Position numbers and translations under genes: made by a program | Part shown: piece by piece, positions 54,035 to 62,628 of the stretch | How the letters are laid out: each line of letters starts with the position of its first letter | How positions within the stretch are numbered: the stretch's first letter is position 1 | The notes under the pieces: model-generated | Told to the model about the DNA's origin: nothing | What the model saw: only the letters and a program-made list of their open reading frames with translations | Databases searched by the model: none | Assembly: GCA_021780315.1 (NCBI GenBank) | Contig: JAJXYY010000042.1 | Coordinates: 868,001-932,000, forward strand | Source of the DNA: Acidobacteriota bacterium | GTDB lineage: Bacteria > Acidobacteriota > Terriglobia > Terriglobales > Acidobacteriaceae | Length of the DNA: 64,000 nt | Direction: 5' to 3'

Positions 54035-55945
54035 ATGGTGCGGATGATCTTGAGAACTGTGTGGCGGCGATGGAGTGTGGTGCTGGCGTGTATGCCGCTG
54101 GTGATGTTGGCGGGGTGTCCACAGGATAAGGCAGCAGCACCGGGTAAGGTGAGTGCTAAGAGCACGGCTCCGGCGTTGGGGAGCACAGAGGGTGGGGGCA
54201 GCGATGCGAGTGCAACTGCAGGTACGGCGACGGCGGCGCAGGTAGCGGAGAGTGCGGCCAAGTCGCGGAAGGTACAGCAACTGATTGACCGGGTGGAGGC
54301 GGCGTACCGGAGTGGAGTGGAGAACTACCGTGCGGCGCGTCTGGATGCGGCGCGTCTGGACTTTGATTCCGCTGTGGACATGATGCTGTCGAGCGGGATG
54401 GATGTGAAGGGCGATCCGCAGTTGTCGGACGAGTTTGAGTTGTTGCTGGACCGGGTGAACTCGCTGGAGCTGGCGGCGTTGAAGCAGGGGAATGGATTTT
54501 CTCCCACGCTGGAGGCGGCGCCACTGGATGCGGCGAACGAGGTGACGTTTCCTGCGAACGCTGCGTTGACGGCGAAGGTTACCGCGGAGTTGAAAAGTAC
54601 GCAGTCTGACTTTCCGCTGGTGGTGAACGACTATGTGGCTGGATTCATCAGCTATTTTTCGAATTCACCGGGAGGCCATGCACATCTGCTGCGTAGCCTG
54701 GAGCGTGCGGGCAAGTACAAGGAGATGATTTCGAAGAACCTGCGGGATGCAGGGGTGCCGCAGGATTTGATTTATCTGGCGGTGGCGGAGTCGGGGTTTC
54801 AGCCGCAGGCGTTGAATGCGCGGTCGGGAGCGGGTGGGATGTGGCAGTTCATGCCGACGGGTGCGTATGGGTTGGCGCGGAACGGGTGGTATGACGAGCG
54901 GTTCGATCCGGAGAAGAGTTCGAAGGCCTACGCGAAGTACATGAAGACGCTGTACGACCAGTTTGGGGATTGGTATCTGGCGATGGCGGCGTATGACTGG
55001 GGTCCGGGAAATGTGCAGCGGGCGGTGATGAAGACGGGGTATGCCGACTTCTGGGAGTTGTACAAGCGCAATGTTCTTCCGGGCGAGACGAAGAATTATG
55101 TTCCGGGCATTATTGCGGCGATCATCATGGCGAAGAACCCGACGCAGTATGGACTGGACACGATGGTTCCGGAGCCTGCGGTGGTGTCGGACACGGTGAC
55201 GGTAGATTATGCGATTGATCTGCGGCTGGTGGCGGATGTGACGGGAGCGTCGCTGCAGGAGATTGTGGCGCTGAACCCGAGCCTGCTGCGGATGACGACA
55301 CCGCGGGAGATGACGTATGACCTGCATATTCCGGTGGGGACGAAGGACGTGTTTGCGGAGCGGGTGAAGGCGATACCAGATGACAAGCGGGCGAGTTGGC
55401 GGTTCCATGTGGTGCGTGCGGGCGAGACTCTGGATGGGATTGCGAGTGGGCTGCATGCGCGGGTGAGCGAGATTGCGACGGTGAACGGGATCAACGCTGG
55501 GGATGGCGTGGATACGGGCGATGAGTTGGTGATACCGCTGGCGAGTGCGTCGAGTGTGGCTCGTCCACAGCGGTATACGGTACGCAAGGGCGATACGCTG
55601 GTGACGGTTGCGGACCGGTTCAATGTGTCGGTGGAGGAGTTACGGCGGTGGAATCATCTATCGTCGAGCACGATGAAGCCGGGGAAGGTGCTGCATGTTG
55701 CGGAGCCGGTGAAGCTGGGACCTGTGACGCGGATTCGTGGCAGGAAGGCACGGAGCGGTGCGGGCCCGACGAGTAAGAGCAAGGGGACGAGTGCGACGAA
55801 GAGTGCGCACAGCAAGGGTTCGAGCAAGGGTACGGTGTCGTCGACGAAGAGCGCACATGCGAAGTCGAGTGGCGCTGGGGGAGCGAAGTCGGCAGGGACG
55901 ACGACGGCGAGACGATCGAAATCGAAACGAAAAGCTACACGATGA
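54035..55945 (+). CDS. LysM lytic transglycosylase, MltD-like
   Basis: A 636-residue lipoprotein (lipobox VMLAGC). The SLT domain spans about residues 215-345: the catalytic glutamate is in YLAVAESGFQPQ (Glu252), with SGAGGMWQFMPTGAY and MAAYDWGPGNV. Two LysM repeats follow at about 457-503 and 512-555. The C-terminal 70 residues are Ser/Thr/Lys/Gly-rich and low complexity. It cuts peptidoglycan glycans to anhydro-sugars in the periplasm. No clear promoter was seen. Confidence 0.9.
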   Translation: MVRMILRTVWRRWSVVLACMPLVMLAGCPQDKAAAPGKVSAKSTAPALGSTEGGGSDASATAGTATAAQVAESAAKSRKVQQLIDRVEAAYRSGVENYRAARLDAARLDFDSAVDMMLSSGMDVKGDPQLSDEFELLLDRVNSLELAALKQGNGFSPTLEAAPLDAANEVTFPANAALTAKVTAELKSTQSDFPLVVNDYVAGFISYFSNSPGGHAHLLRSLERAGKYKEMISKNLRDAGVPQDLIYLAVAESGFQPQALNARSGAGGMWQFMPTGAYGLARNGWYDERFDPEKSSKAYAKYMKTLYDQFGDWYLAMAAYDWGPGNVQRAVMKTGYADFWELYKRNVLPGETKNYVPGIIAAIIMAKNPTQYGLDTMVPEPAVVSDTVTVDYAIDLRLVADVTGASLQEIVALNPSLLRMTTPREMTYDLHIPVGTKDVFAERVKAIPDDKRASWRFHVVRAGETLDGIASGLHARVSEIATVNGINAGDGVDTGDELVIPLASASSVARPQRYTVRKGDTLVTVADRFNVSVEELRRWNHLSSSTMKPGKVLHVAEPVKLGPVTRIRGRKARSGAGPTSKSKGTSATKSAHSKGSSKGTVSSTKSAHAKSSGAGGAKSAGTTTARRSKSKRKATR

Positions 55946-56101
55946 GTTACCTTGCAAAAAAGATTGCTTGCCTTCGGTAGCGGACCGATGCAATCTATTG
56001 CTAGAATTCGTGCCGCGGGATGTAGTGTGTAGAAGAAGTATTACCCGAGCAATTTGAGTCCGCGCAGTAGGAACCGAAAAAGCAGCGAGGGGAATAAGAC
56101 G

Positions 56102-57028
56102 ATGACGTTCGACGAACCGATCAAGCTTTATGCATCTGCCAGCGACGACGACCACTATGGTGACGATGAGCGTCATCATTTCGACGACGATGATGAAGAA
56201 GAAGAAGAAGTGATGACGACGTCGGATGACGACGAGGATCTGGATGATGATGGGGACGATGTGGGGACGATGACGCTGGTGGTGGATGAGGCGATTCTTT
56301 TTGCGGTACCGATGCCTGCTGAGGTGGAGGTAGCTGCTCCGGCGGCTGCTCCTGTAGCTGCGAAGCCTGCTGCGGTGAAGAAGGCTGCGCCAGCGAAGAA
56401 GGTGGTGGCTAAGAAGGCTGCTCCGGTGAAGGCTGCGGTTGTTAAGCCGGCGGTGAAGAAGGCTGCTCCTGCCAAGGCTGCGGTTGCCAAGCCAGCGGTG
56501 AAGAAGGCTGCTCCTGCCAAGGCTGCGGTTGCCAAGCCAGCGGTGAAGAAGGCTGTTCCTGCCAAGAAGGTGGTGGCGAAGAAGTCAGTTGCCAAAAAGG
56601 CTACGCCAGCGAAGAAAGTAGTCGCGAAGAAGGTGGTGGCGAAGAAGGCTGTAGCCGTCAAGAAGGTTGCGGCAAAGAAGGTGGTCGCTAAATCGATATC
56701 AGGATCTGCCGCGAAGAAGAGCAGTGCTCCTCGCGGCGGTAAGGTTGCCCCTAAGAAGGCAGCTGGTAAGACGAGCACTGTCAGCAGCAAAAAATCAACG
56801 AAGAGAGGTATTACCTTGGCAACCAAGAAAGTAGCAGCAAAGAAGGCACCAGCAAAGAAGGCCGTAGCGAAGAAGGCTCCTGCGAAGAAGGCAGTAGCAA
56901 AGAAGGCTGCACCGGCAAAGAAGGCTGTTGCAAAGAAGGTCGTAGCGAAGAAGGCTGCACCGGCGAAGAAGGCTGCCCCTGCAAAGAAGGCTGCCCCTGC
57001 GAAGAAGGCTGCACCAGTCAAGAAGTAA
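56102..57028 (+). CDS. Histone-H1-like Lys/Ala-rich protein with acidic N-terminus
   Basis: A 308-residue two-part protein. Residues 1-60 are strongly acidic with Asp and Glu runs (DDDDEEEEEV, DLDDDGDDVG). From about residue 80 to the end it is made of KKA and AKK units, such as PAKKVVAKKAAPVK, the pattern of histone H1 C-terminal tails and bacterial H1-like proteins that bind DNA. A short non-repetitive part (KSISGSAAKKSSAPRGGK) lies in the middle. The acidic head may shield the basic tail. The start at 56102 follows GAGGGG. The repeat is codon-degenerate, so it may contain recent duplications (for example 56461-56547). A terminator follows. Confidence 0.82.
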   Translation: MTFDEPIKLYASASDDDHYGDDERHHFDDDDEEEEEVMTTSDDDEDLDDDGDDVGTMTLVVDEAILFAVPMPAEVEVAAPAAAPVAAKPAAVKKAAPAKKVVAKKAAPVKAAVVKPAVKKAAPAKAAVAKPAVKKAAPAKAAVAKPAVKKAVPAKKVVAKKSVAKKATPAKKVVAKKVVAKKAVAVKKVAAKKVVAKSISGSAAKKSSAPRGGKVAPKKAAGKTSTVSSKKSTKRGITLATKKVAAKKAPAKKAVAKKAPAKKAVAKKAAPAKKAVAKKVVAKKAAPAKKAAPAKKAAPAKKAAPVKK

Positions 57029-57046
57029 CCTGTAATTAAGGCAAGC

Positions 57047-57087
57047 AAAAATGCCCGGACTCCTCATATGAGAGCCCGGGCATTTTT
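57047..57087 (+). terminator. Bidirectional terminator between convergent genes
   Basis: AAAATGCCCGG and CCGGGCATTTTT form an 11-bp stem with A and T runs at either end, with a smaller CTC/GAG pairing within the loop. It can end both the histone-like gene and the convergent peroxiredoxin. Confidence 0.85.
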
Positions 57088-57105
57088 GCGTCTGTGGTGG
57101 GTAGA

Positions 57106-57645
57106 TTACTTTTTGGCTTCTGCGATGGCGGCGAGGACTTCTTCGCTGTGGTGGTCTACCTTGACGTCGGGCCAGAACTTGACGATCTTGCCGGCGGGGG
57201 AGATGAGGTAGGTCTGGCGGCTGGCGAACTTCATGGGGCCCATGCCGTGGACGGGGACGCCATACTGGTCGACGACTTTATGGTCGGGATCGGCGAGGAG
57301 TTTGAAGCTGAAGGTATCTTTGGAGCACCAGGCTTTGTGTCCTTCCACGGTGTCGAGGGAGACGCCGAGGACGACGGCGTTGGCGGCGTTGTACTTGGCC
57401 TGGTCGCGTTGGAAGTTATGGGCCTCGATGGTGCAACCCTGGGTCTGGTCCTTGGGGTAGAAGTAGAGGACGACCCACTTGCCCTTGTAGTCGGAGAGGG
57501 AGACGGGCTTGTCTTCCTGAGAGGGCAGGGTGAAGTTGGGAGCGGTTGCGCCGATGGCAACGGAGTCGGCGGCGTGAGCTTTGGTGACGAAGCCACCGAG
57601 AGTGACCATGCCCAGAATGAGAGCAAGTGAGAGACCTTTACGCAT
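57106..57645 (-). CDS. Peroxiredoxin, BCP/AhpC-TSA type, exported
   Basis: A 179-residue thiol peroxidase. A signal peptide (residues 1-25, ending AHAAD) is followed by the thioredoxin-like domain. The peroxidatic cysteine is in DQTQGCTIEAHNF (Cys71), and a second cysteine is at Cys107 (KAWCSKD). It reduces hydrogen peroxide or organic peroxides, here probably in the periplasm; cytosolic BCP proteins usually lack a signal. It is convergent with the histone-like gene. Confidence 0.9.
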   Translation of the reverse strand: MRKGLSLALILGMVTLGGFVTKAHAADSVAIGATAPNFTLPSQEDKPVSLSDYKGKWVVLYFYPKDQTQGCTIEAHNFQRDQAKYNAANAVVLGVSLDTVEGHKAWCSKDTFSFKLLADPDHKVVDQYGVPVHGMGPMKFASRQTYLISPAGKIVKFWPDVKVDHHSEEVLAAIAEAKK

Positions 57646-57763
57646 CGTTATTCCCCTTTGGTGAAGCGATGCCAGTATACGAGGGATGTGGGGGAAGAGT
57701 TTGGTGGGATGCTGGTGAAGTGCAGGTTTAGCTGTGTGAGATCAAAAGCGGTCGGGGTTGTAT

Positions 57764-58621
57764 TCACGCGGAGACGATGGCGATGTTGGCGATGTTGGCG
57801 GCGGTGAGGATGGCTGCGGGGTCGAAGAGGAGGGTTTTTCCTGCTTCGATGGCGAGGCAGGTGGCGCCGGCGGCCTGCATGGTCTGGATGGTGGCGAGGC
57901 CGATGACGGGGACGTCGAAGCGCATGTCCTGATTGGGCTTGGCGACTTTGACGACGGTGAGGTGGCGTTGCAGGGTGGGGGGGCTGAGCGGGTCTGGCTG
58001 GTCGAGGGAGCGGAAGAGTGTTCCGGCGCGTTCGATGGTAGCGTCGGTGCCTTCCATGGCTTCGACGGCGACGCAAGCTTGTGCGGCGATGACGACGGTT
58101 TGTCCGAGGTCGAAGGCGGCGATGCCGCGGGCGACGGTGCGTCCGTAGTCGATGTCTTGCTGCTCTTGCTGGTTGGGGGCGCGCTGGGTGAGGATGCCGG
58201 GTTGGGCGAGGAGGGGTTCGAGGTACTGGGTGGAGGAGATGAGTTGGATACCTTCGTCGGCGAGGACTTTGGCGATGGCACCGAGGAGCATGTCGGTGTT
58301 TCGGGTGCGGAGGTTGAGTAGGAGTTTGGCGAGGCGCCAGTCGGGGCGGATGGAAGAGAAGATTTGTTTGTGCTTGACCTGTCCGGCCATGGTGGCGCGG
58401 GTGACGCCTTCGTGGTGGAAGATTTCGATGAGGCGGGAGAGTTCGCCGAGGGAGAGCCAGTGGAGATGGATGTTGGGATCGGCGGAGGCGCGGAGGGTGA
58501 TCTCTGGGTCGGTCTCTTCCTTGATAGCTGCGACGACGACGGTGAGGTTGTGGGCGCGCGCGGCGTCGAGGAGGAGGAAGGGGAAGCGGCCGTTGCCGGC
58601 GATGAGGCCGAGTTTATCCAT
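57764..58621 (-). CDS. lpxI: UDP-2,3-diacylglucosamine pyrophosphatase LpxI
   Basis: LpxI hydrolyses UDP-2,3-diacylglucosamine to lipid X, replacing LpxH in many alpha-proteobacteria and others. The 285-residue product begins KLGLIAGNGRFPFLLLDAAR and keeps the DUF1009 blocks: GVTRATMAGQVKH, DYGRTVARGIAAFDLGQTVV, KVAKPNQDMRFDVPVIGLAT and GATCLAIEAGKTLLFD. No lpxH-type gene is in the window. lpxA and fabZ lie about 3.2 kb upstream on the same strand. Confidence 0.92.
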   Translation of the reverse strand: MDKLGLIAGNGRFPFLLLDAARAHNLTVVVAAIKEETDPEITLRASADPNIHLHWLSLGELSRLIEIFHHEGVTRATMAGQVKHKQIFSSIRPDWRLAKLLLNLRTRNTDMLLGAIAKVLADEGIQLISSTQYLEPLLAQPGILTQRAPNQQEQQDIDYGRTVARGIAAFDLGQTVVIAAQACVAVEAMEGTDATIERAGTLFRSLDQPDPLSPPTLQRHLTVVKVAKPNQDMRFDVPVIGLATIQTMQAAGATCLAIEAGKTLLFDPAAILTAANIANIAIVSA

Positions 58622-58718
58622 GCGTTTCTACTCTAGCTGAAAGCGGAATGAGAGGAGGGCAGATTGAGTGGGGGTGGGGTTCTCGGATAAGCTGGATGCG
58701 GGAAAGGAGAATATCGAG

Positions 58719-58832
58719 ATGAGCTCTTCGCATGAATCGCAGTCGAAGTTGGATCGGTGGTGGCCGCTGTTTCTGATTTTTTTCGGATTAATGTTTGTGA
58801 CACTTTTGGTGTCGTTTCATCCTACGAATTAA
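58719..58832 (+). CDS. Very small single-helix membrane protein
   Basis: A 37-residue frame too short for routine detection. A strong ribosome site (AAAGGAG, 9 bases before the ATG) and a single membrane helix (WWPLFLIFFGLMFVTLLV) support it. A terminator follows at 58859. No family is recognised; it lies on the opposite strand to its neighbours. Confidence 0.6.
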   Translation: MSSSHESQSKLDRWWPLFLIFFGLMFVTLLVSFHPTN

Positions 58833-58858
58833 TGGAATTCTGCGCGGGGTGGAGGAGA

Positions 58859-58885
58859 GGCGGGGCTTTGGCTCCGCCTTTTTTT
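58859..58885 (+). terminator. Rho-independent terminator
   Basis: GGCGGGGC and GCTCCGCC pair (one G-T) around TTTG and run into seven T. It ends the transcript of the small membrane protein, which supports the reality of that gene. Confidence 0.8.
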
Positions 58886-58919
58886 GTTGCGGCGATAAGG
58901 GTATGAGGGGGAGTTGGAT

Positions 58920-60449
58920 TTAGAGTGCTGTTTGCCAGAGTTCGAGTTCGGCCTGGTGGGGATTGTTTTCGATGTGGGGTTGGGCGGCGAAGATCATAGT
59001 GGGGCGGGTTTGGAGGCTGTACTGGGGCCAGGGCGGAAGGGTGGGTGCGGCGGGGTCGTTGCCCTGAATGAAGTTGACCCAGGCCTGGTGCATCTGGCGG
59101 GCGAGGGGCGCGGCGGTGGGGTCGGCGGATTCGATGGGGTCGGGCTTTTGCCAGATGAAGCTGAGGTCGAGGGAGTGGTAGGCCTCGCCAGCTTGAGGGC
59201 CGGTGGGTTTGGTGTAGTCGAGGCGGTACATCCAGGTAGGGCCGTGGGCCTGGGTTTGGGCTTCAGCCATGCGGACGCTGGGGACCCAGTACTCTTCGGC
59301 GGAGACGGCGCGTATGCGGCGTTGCTCGGCGGTCATGTCGGGGTAGAGGGATTTGTATTTGGCGAAGACCTGCTGGAAGGTGTTGAGGTCGAGGTTGCCG
59401 AGGTCGCTGCTGGTGGGGTCGGCGGCTGGATGGGGACCGATGAAGAGGGCGCTCTCGTCGCGGTTGGTGCCGATGAGGAGGCGCTTGTGCTGGAAGGAGC
59501 CGGCGGCGACGAGGTCTACGGGGCGCTGGGGAAGGAAGGAGGAGCCTACTTCGGAGCGGAAGGGGAAGTGGCGGTCGGAGGTGGCGATGAGAGCGGTCTG
59601 CGCGTGGAGGAGATCAGCGGGAGCGGCGGTGAGGAGGTCGTGGAAGGTGGTGGAGGGGTGTGCGGTGCGCCAGAGCTTGCCGTACTGGTGGGCTACGGCG
59701 GCGGCTTGCGCGAGGGTGTTGATGCGTTCGCCGCCGCCGCTCTCGGAGATGGCGGAGTGGAAGAGGCTGGCTGCTGCGGGGATGGCCATGAGGGCGGCGG
59801 TGGCTTTGGCTCCGGCGGACTCTCCGCCGACGGTGACGCGGGTGGGGTCTCCACCGAAGGCGGCGATGTTGTGGTGGACCCATTCGAGGGAGAGGGTGAG
59901 ATCGCGCATGGCGTTGTTGGCGCTGTCGGCGTAGGTGGGGCCGAGGAGGGGTTCGAGGTCGAGGAAGCCGAATACTCCAAGGCGATAGGCGACGGAGACG
60001 AGGACGATGCCGTCGCGGGCGAATTCGGAGCCGTCGAAGATGGGAGCGAAGGAGCGGCCGCCGGTGTAGCCGCCGCCGTGGATCCAGACGAAGACGGGGA
60101 AGGGGCCGGGGCCGGTGGGGGCCCAGACGTTGAGGTAGAGGCAGTCTTCGCTGTGGGTGACGCCGGGGTCGTCGGGCTGGGGGGCAGCGGCGGCGAAGGT
60201 GGTGGCGTTGTGGACGCCTTGCCAGAGCTTGACCGGGACGGGCGGGCGGAAGCGGAGGGGGCCGATGGGCGGCTGGGCGAAGGGGATGCCGCGGAAGATG
60301 CGGATGCTGTCGACTGTTTCGCCACGGAGTTTGCCGGAGGGGGTGGTGATGAGGGTTTCGGTGGCGGCGAAGAGGTGCGAGGGGGTGAGGGTAAGGGCGG
60401 CGAGAGTGGCGGTGGATTGCTGGAGGAAGCGGCGGCGGGATTGGGTCAC
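58920..60449 (-). CDS. Type B carboxylesterase, Tat-exported
   Basis: A 509-residue carboxylesterase/lipase of the cholinesterase-like family. The N-terminus has the Tat motif SRRRFLQQS. The oxyanion and carboxylesterase signatures are present: EDCLYLNVWAPTG and GGESAGAKAT with the nucleophile serine. HGGGYTGG and the GTNRDESALF region are typical. It hydrolyses ester or amide bonds of small molecules in the periplasm. The exported Gfo/Idh gene and lpxA lie upstream on the same strand. Confidence 0.9.
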   Translation of the reverse strand: MTQSRRRFLQQSTATLAALTLTPSHLFAATETLITTPSGKLRGETVDSIRIFRGIPFAQPPIGPLRFRPPVPVKLWQGVHNATTFAAAAPQPDDPGVTHSEDCLYLNVWAPTGPGPFPVFVWIHGGGYTGGRSFAPIFDGSEFARDGIVLVSVAYRLGVFGFLDLEPLLGPTYADSANNAMRDLTLSLEWVHHNIAAFGGDPTRVTVGGESAGAKATAALMAIPAAASLFHSAISESGGGERINTLAQAAAVAHQYGKLWRTAHPSTTFHDLLTAAPADLLHAQTALIATSDRHFPFRSEVGSSFLPQRPVDLVAAGSFQHKRLLIGTNRDESALFIGPHPAADPTSSDLGNLDLNTFQQVFAKYKSLYPDMTAEQRRIRAVSAEEYWVPSVRMAEAQTQAHGPTWMYRLDYTKPTGPQAGEAYHSLDLSFIWQKPDPIESADPTAAPLARQMHQAWVNFIQGNDPAAPTLPPWPQYSLQTRPTMIFAAQPHIENNPHQAELELWQTAL

Positions 60450-60479
60450 GGATGGATCCTTCTGTGTGGGTCAGAGTGG

Positions 60480-60600
60480 TTCAAGGGCAAAGGCGAGAAG
60501 CAGGTCCTCCGCTGTGCGAAGGATGACAACTAAAAACGCGACAAGGGCAAGAGCAAGAGCAGGTCTTCCGATTTGCGAAGTGATGACAATTCTTTGTCGA
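60480..60600. repeat. Dispersed stem-loop and GGGCAA-type repeats
   Basis: This part of the 184-base gap holds two copies of the GCAGGTCCTCCGC / GCGAAGGATGACAAC repeat (60501-60535 and a diverged one at about 60562-60595) and short AAGGGCAAGAGC hexamer runs. No gene is seen in the gap. The first copy matches 27784-27817. Confidence 0.6.
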
Positions 60601-60633
60601 TGGCAGATCCGACGGGTCTGAAGCGGCATCGAG

Positions 60634-61785
60634 TTAGTGGGCGGGTGGGGCGAGGGTGATGGTGCGGTGGGTGAGGGCGGACTCGCGGGCGGCGTCGAGG
60701 ATGCGGACGACGGTGACGTTGGTGTCGAGGGAGGTGAGGTCGGCGTGGGGGGTGAGTTGGTGGTTGAGGACGGCTACGAGGTAGTTGAGGGAGTTGTCTT
60801 GCGGGGTGGGGAGGGCGGGGGCGGTGTCGATGTGTTCGGTGGGTTCGTTGGGCAGGCGGACGCGGAGTTTGTCGGCGTGCTGGGTGTCGATGTATACGGT
60901 GTTGGCGTAGCCGGTGGCGCCGTAGACCTCCATGTCCTTGCGGTCGAAGGGCCAGTTCCATGAGCCCTGGATTATGGACTGGGAGTGGGGATAGGTGAGG
61001 ACGATGGTGGAGTCGTCGTCGACGTTGGGGTAGATGGAGGGCTTGATGTGGAGGGTGACGGCGGTGACGGTGAGGGGGAGTTCGCCGTGATGGAACCAGG
61101 TGGAGAGATCGACGCCGTAGCAGCCGAAGTCGAAGAGTGCGCCGCCGCCGTTTTGGATGGGGTCGGTGAGCCAGGAGAGGAAGTCTGGGCCGACGCCGAT
61201 CTCCTGCGGGCCGCGGTGGCCGTCGTGGACGACGAGCTTGCGGAGGTCGCCGATGCGGCCGGAGGCGAGGATGTCGTGGGCGGCGGTGTTGTTGGCGTAC
61301 CAGGTGGTCTCGTAGTTGGTGAGGACGGGGATGTTGTACTGGCGGGCGAGTTGTTCGATGGCGAGGGCGTCGGCGTAGGTGGTGGCGAGGGGCTTCTCGA
61401 CCATGGCGGCGATGTGGAGGGGGGCGGCGGCCTCGATGGCGGCGCGGTGGCCGGCGATGGAGGTGTAGACGAGGATGGCCTGCGGATGCGTGGCCTGCAG
61501 CATGGCTGCTTCGGTGGGGAAGAAGAGGCTGGCAGGGAGGTGGGTGGAGGCGATGTAGCGGGCGCGGAGGTCGGCGTTGGGCTCGGAGATGCCGACGAGT
61601 TGGACCTCGGGGTGGGAGGCGAGGGTGCCGAAGAAGCCGCGGACGTGGTCGTGGACGAGGCCGACGATGGCTACGCGGATGGGTTGCTGCTGGGCTGGCT
61701 GTTGGGCGGGTGCGGTGGGGGCGAGGAGGGTCGAGGCGAGGGCGGCGAGGAGTATGGCGCGGAGGAGGTTCATGGTGGTGGGCAC
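60634..61785 (-). CDS. Gfo/Idh/MocA-family oxidoreductase with export signal
   Basis: A 383-residue protein. The N-terminus is a signal peptide (ending PTAPAQQ). The Rossmann loop then reads VAIVGLVHDHVRGFFG, with the EKP region as MVEKPLATTYADA and the C-terminal domain after YETTWYANNTAAHD, containing GALFDFGCYGVDLSTW. Unlike the GnnA-like protein at 23051 it would be exported. Many Acidobacteria exported Gfo/Idh proteins exist, but how they obtain NAD(P) is unclear. It starts 33 bases after lpxA. Confidence 0.83.
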   Translation of the reverse strand: MPTTMNLLRAILLAALASTLLAPTAPAQQPAQQQPIRVAIVGLVHDHVRGFFGTLASHPEVQLVGISEPNADLRARYIASTHLPASLFFPTEAAMLQATHPQAILVYTSIAGHRAAIEAAAPLHIAAMVEKPLATTYADALAIEQLARQYNIPVLTNYETTWYANNTAAHDILASGRIGDLRKLVVHDGHRGPQEIGVGPDFLSWLTDPIQNGGGALFDFGCYGVDLSTWFHHGELPLTVTAVTLHIKPSIYPNVDDDSTIVLTYPHSQSIIQGSWNWPFDRKDMEVYGATGYANTVYIDTQHADKLRVRLPNEPTEHIDTAPALPTPQDNSLNYLVAVLNHQLTPHADLTSLDTNVTVVRILDAARESALTHRTITLAPPAH

Positions 61786-61818
61786 CAGTGTACCTCTGCG
61801 GGGCGGACGTGAGTCAGG

Positions 61819-62628
61819 CTACTTGATGATGCCGCGGTGGCTGTTGGCGATGAAGTCGGCGAGGTCGGTGACGTTCTGGTCGAATTCTCCGGTGGCGATT
61901 TTTTCGCGGATGGCGGCGAGGGCGTCGGAGGTGTTGAGTTTGGAGGCTTGCAGGAGGCGGTAGGCGGCGCGGAGTTGTTTGATCTGGGCGGGGGTGAAGC
62001 CGCGGCGTTCGAGGCCTACTTTGTTGAGGCCGTAGGCGTGGTTGTTGCGCTCGATGGAGGTGAGGGAGTAGGGGAGGACGTCTTGCGTGATGGTGGTTCC
62101 GCCGCCGATGTAGGCGTACTTGCCGATGGTGCAGAACTGGTGGACGGGGCAGAGGGCTCCGACGACGGCGTAGTCCTGTACGGTGACGTGGCCGGCGAGG
62201 GTGGCGGCGTTGGCGAGGATGCAGCCGTTGCCGACGTGGGAGTCGTGGCCGATGTGGGTGTAGGCCATGATGAGGCAGCCGGAGCCGATGGAGGTGAGGC
62301 CTCCTCCGCCGGTGGTTCCGCGGGAGATGGTGACGTACTCGCGGATGGAGTTGTGGTCGCCGATGGTGAGTTGGGTGGGTTCGCCGGCGTATTTGAGGTC
62401 TTGCGGGGCGATGCCGAGGCAGGCGAAGGAGAAGATTTTGTTGTGGTTGCCGAGGGTGACGTGGCCGGCATGGTCTCCGCCGAGGACGACGTGGGAGACG
62501 AGTTCGCAGTGTTCGCCGAGGGTGACGTTGGGGCCGATGGTGCAGTAGGGGCCGATGGAGCAGGAGTCGGGGATGACGGCGCCGGGGGCGATGACGGCGG
62601 TGGGGTGGATGTTGGCTGGACTGCTCAC
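61819..62628 (-). CDS. lpxA: Acyl-ACP-UDP-N-acetylglucosamine O-acyltransferase LpxA
   Basis: LpxA transfers an acyl chain from ACP to UDP-GlcNAc, the first lipid A step. The 269-residue product is a left-handed beta helix built of hexapeptides (NIHPTAVIAPGAVIPDS onwards), ending in a helical domain. The catalytic histidine lies in LIMAYTHIGHDSHVG. GVGLERRGFT-like KVGLERRGFTPAQIKQLR is the family C-terminal motif. The start is GTG 62628, which overlaps the fabZ stop by four bases (GTGA), so fabZ and lpxA are translationally coupled. Confidence 0.94.
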   Translation of the reverse strand: MSSPANIHPTAVIAPGAVIPDSCSIGPYCTIGPNVTLGEHCELVSHVVLGGDHAGHVTLGNHNKIFSFACLGIAPQDLKYAGEPTQLTIGDHNSIREYVTISRGTTGGGGLTSIGSGCLIMAYTHIGHDSHVGNGCILANAATLAGHVTVQDYAVVGALCPVHQFCTIGKYAYIGGGTTITQDVLPYSLTSIERNNHAYGLNKVGLERRGFTPAQIKQLRAAYRLLQASKLNTSDALAAIREKIATGEFDQNVTDLADFIANSHRGIIK

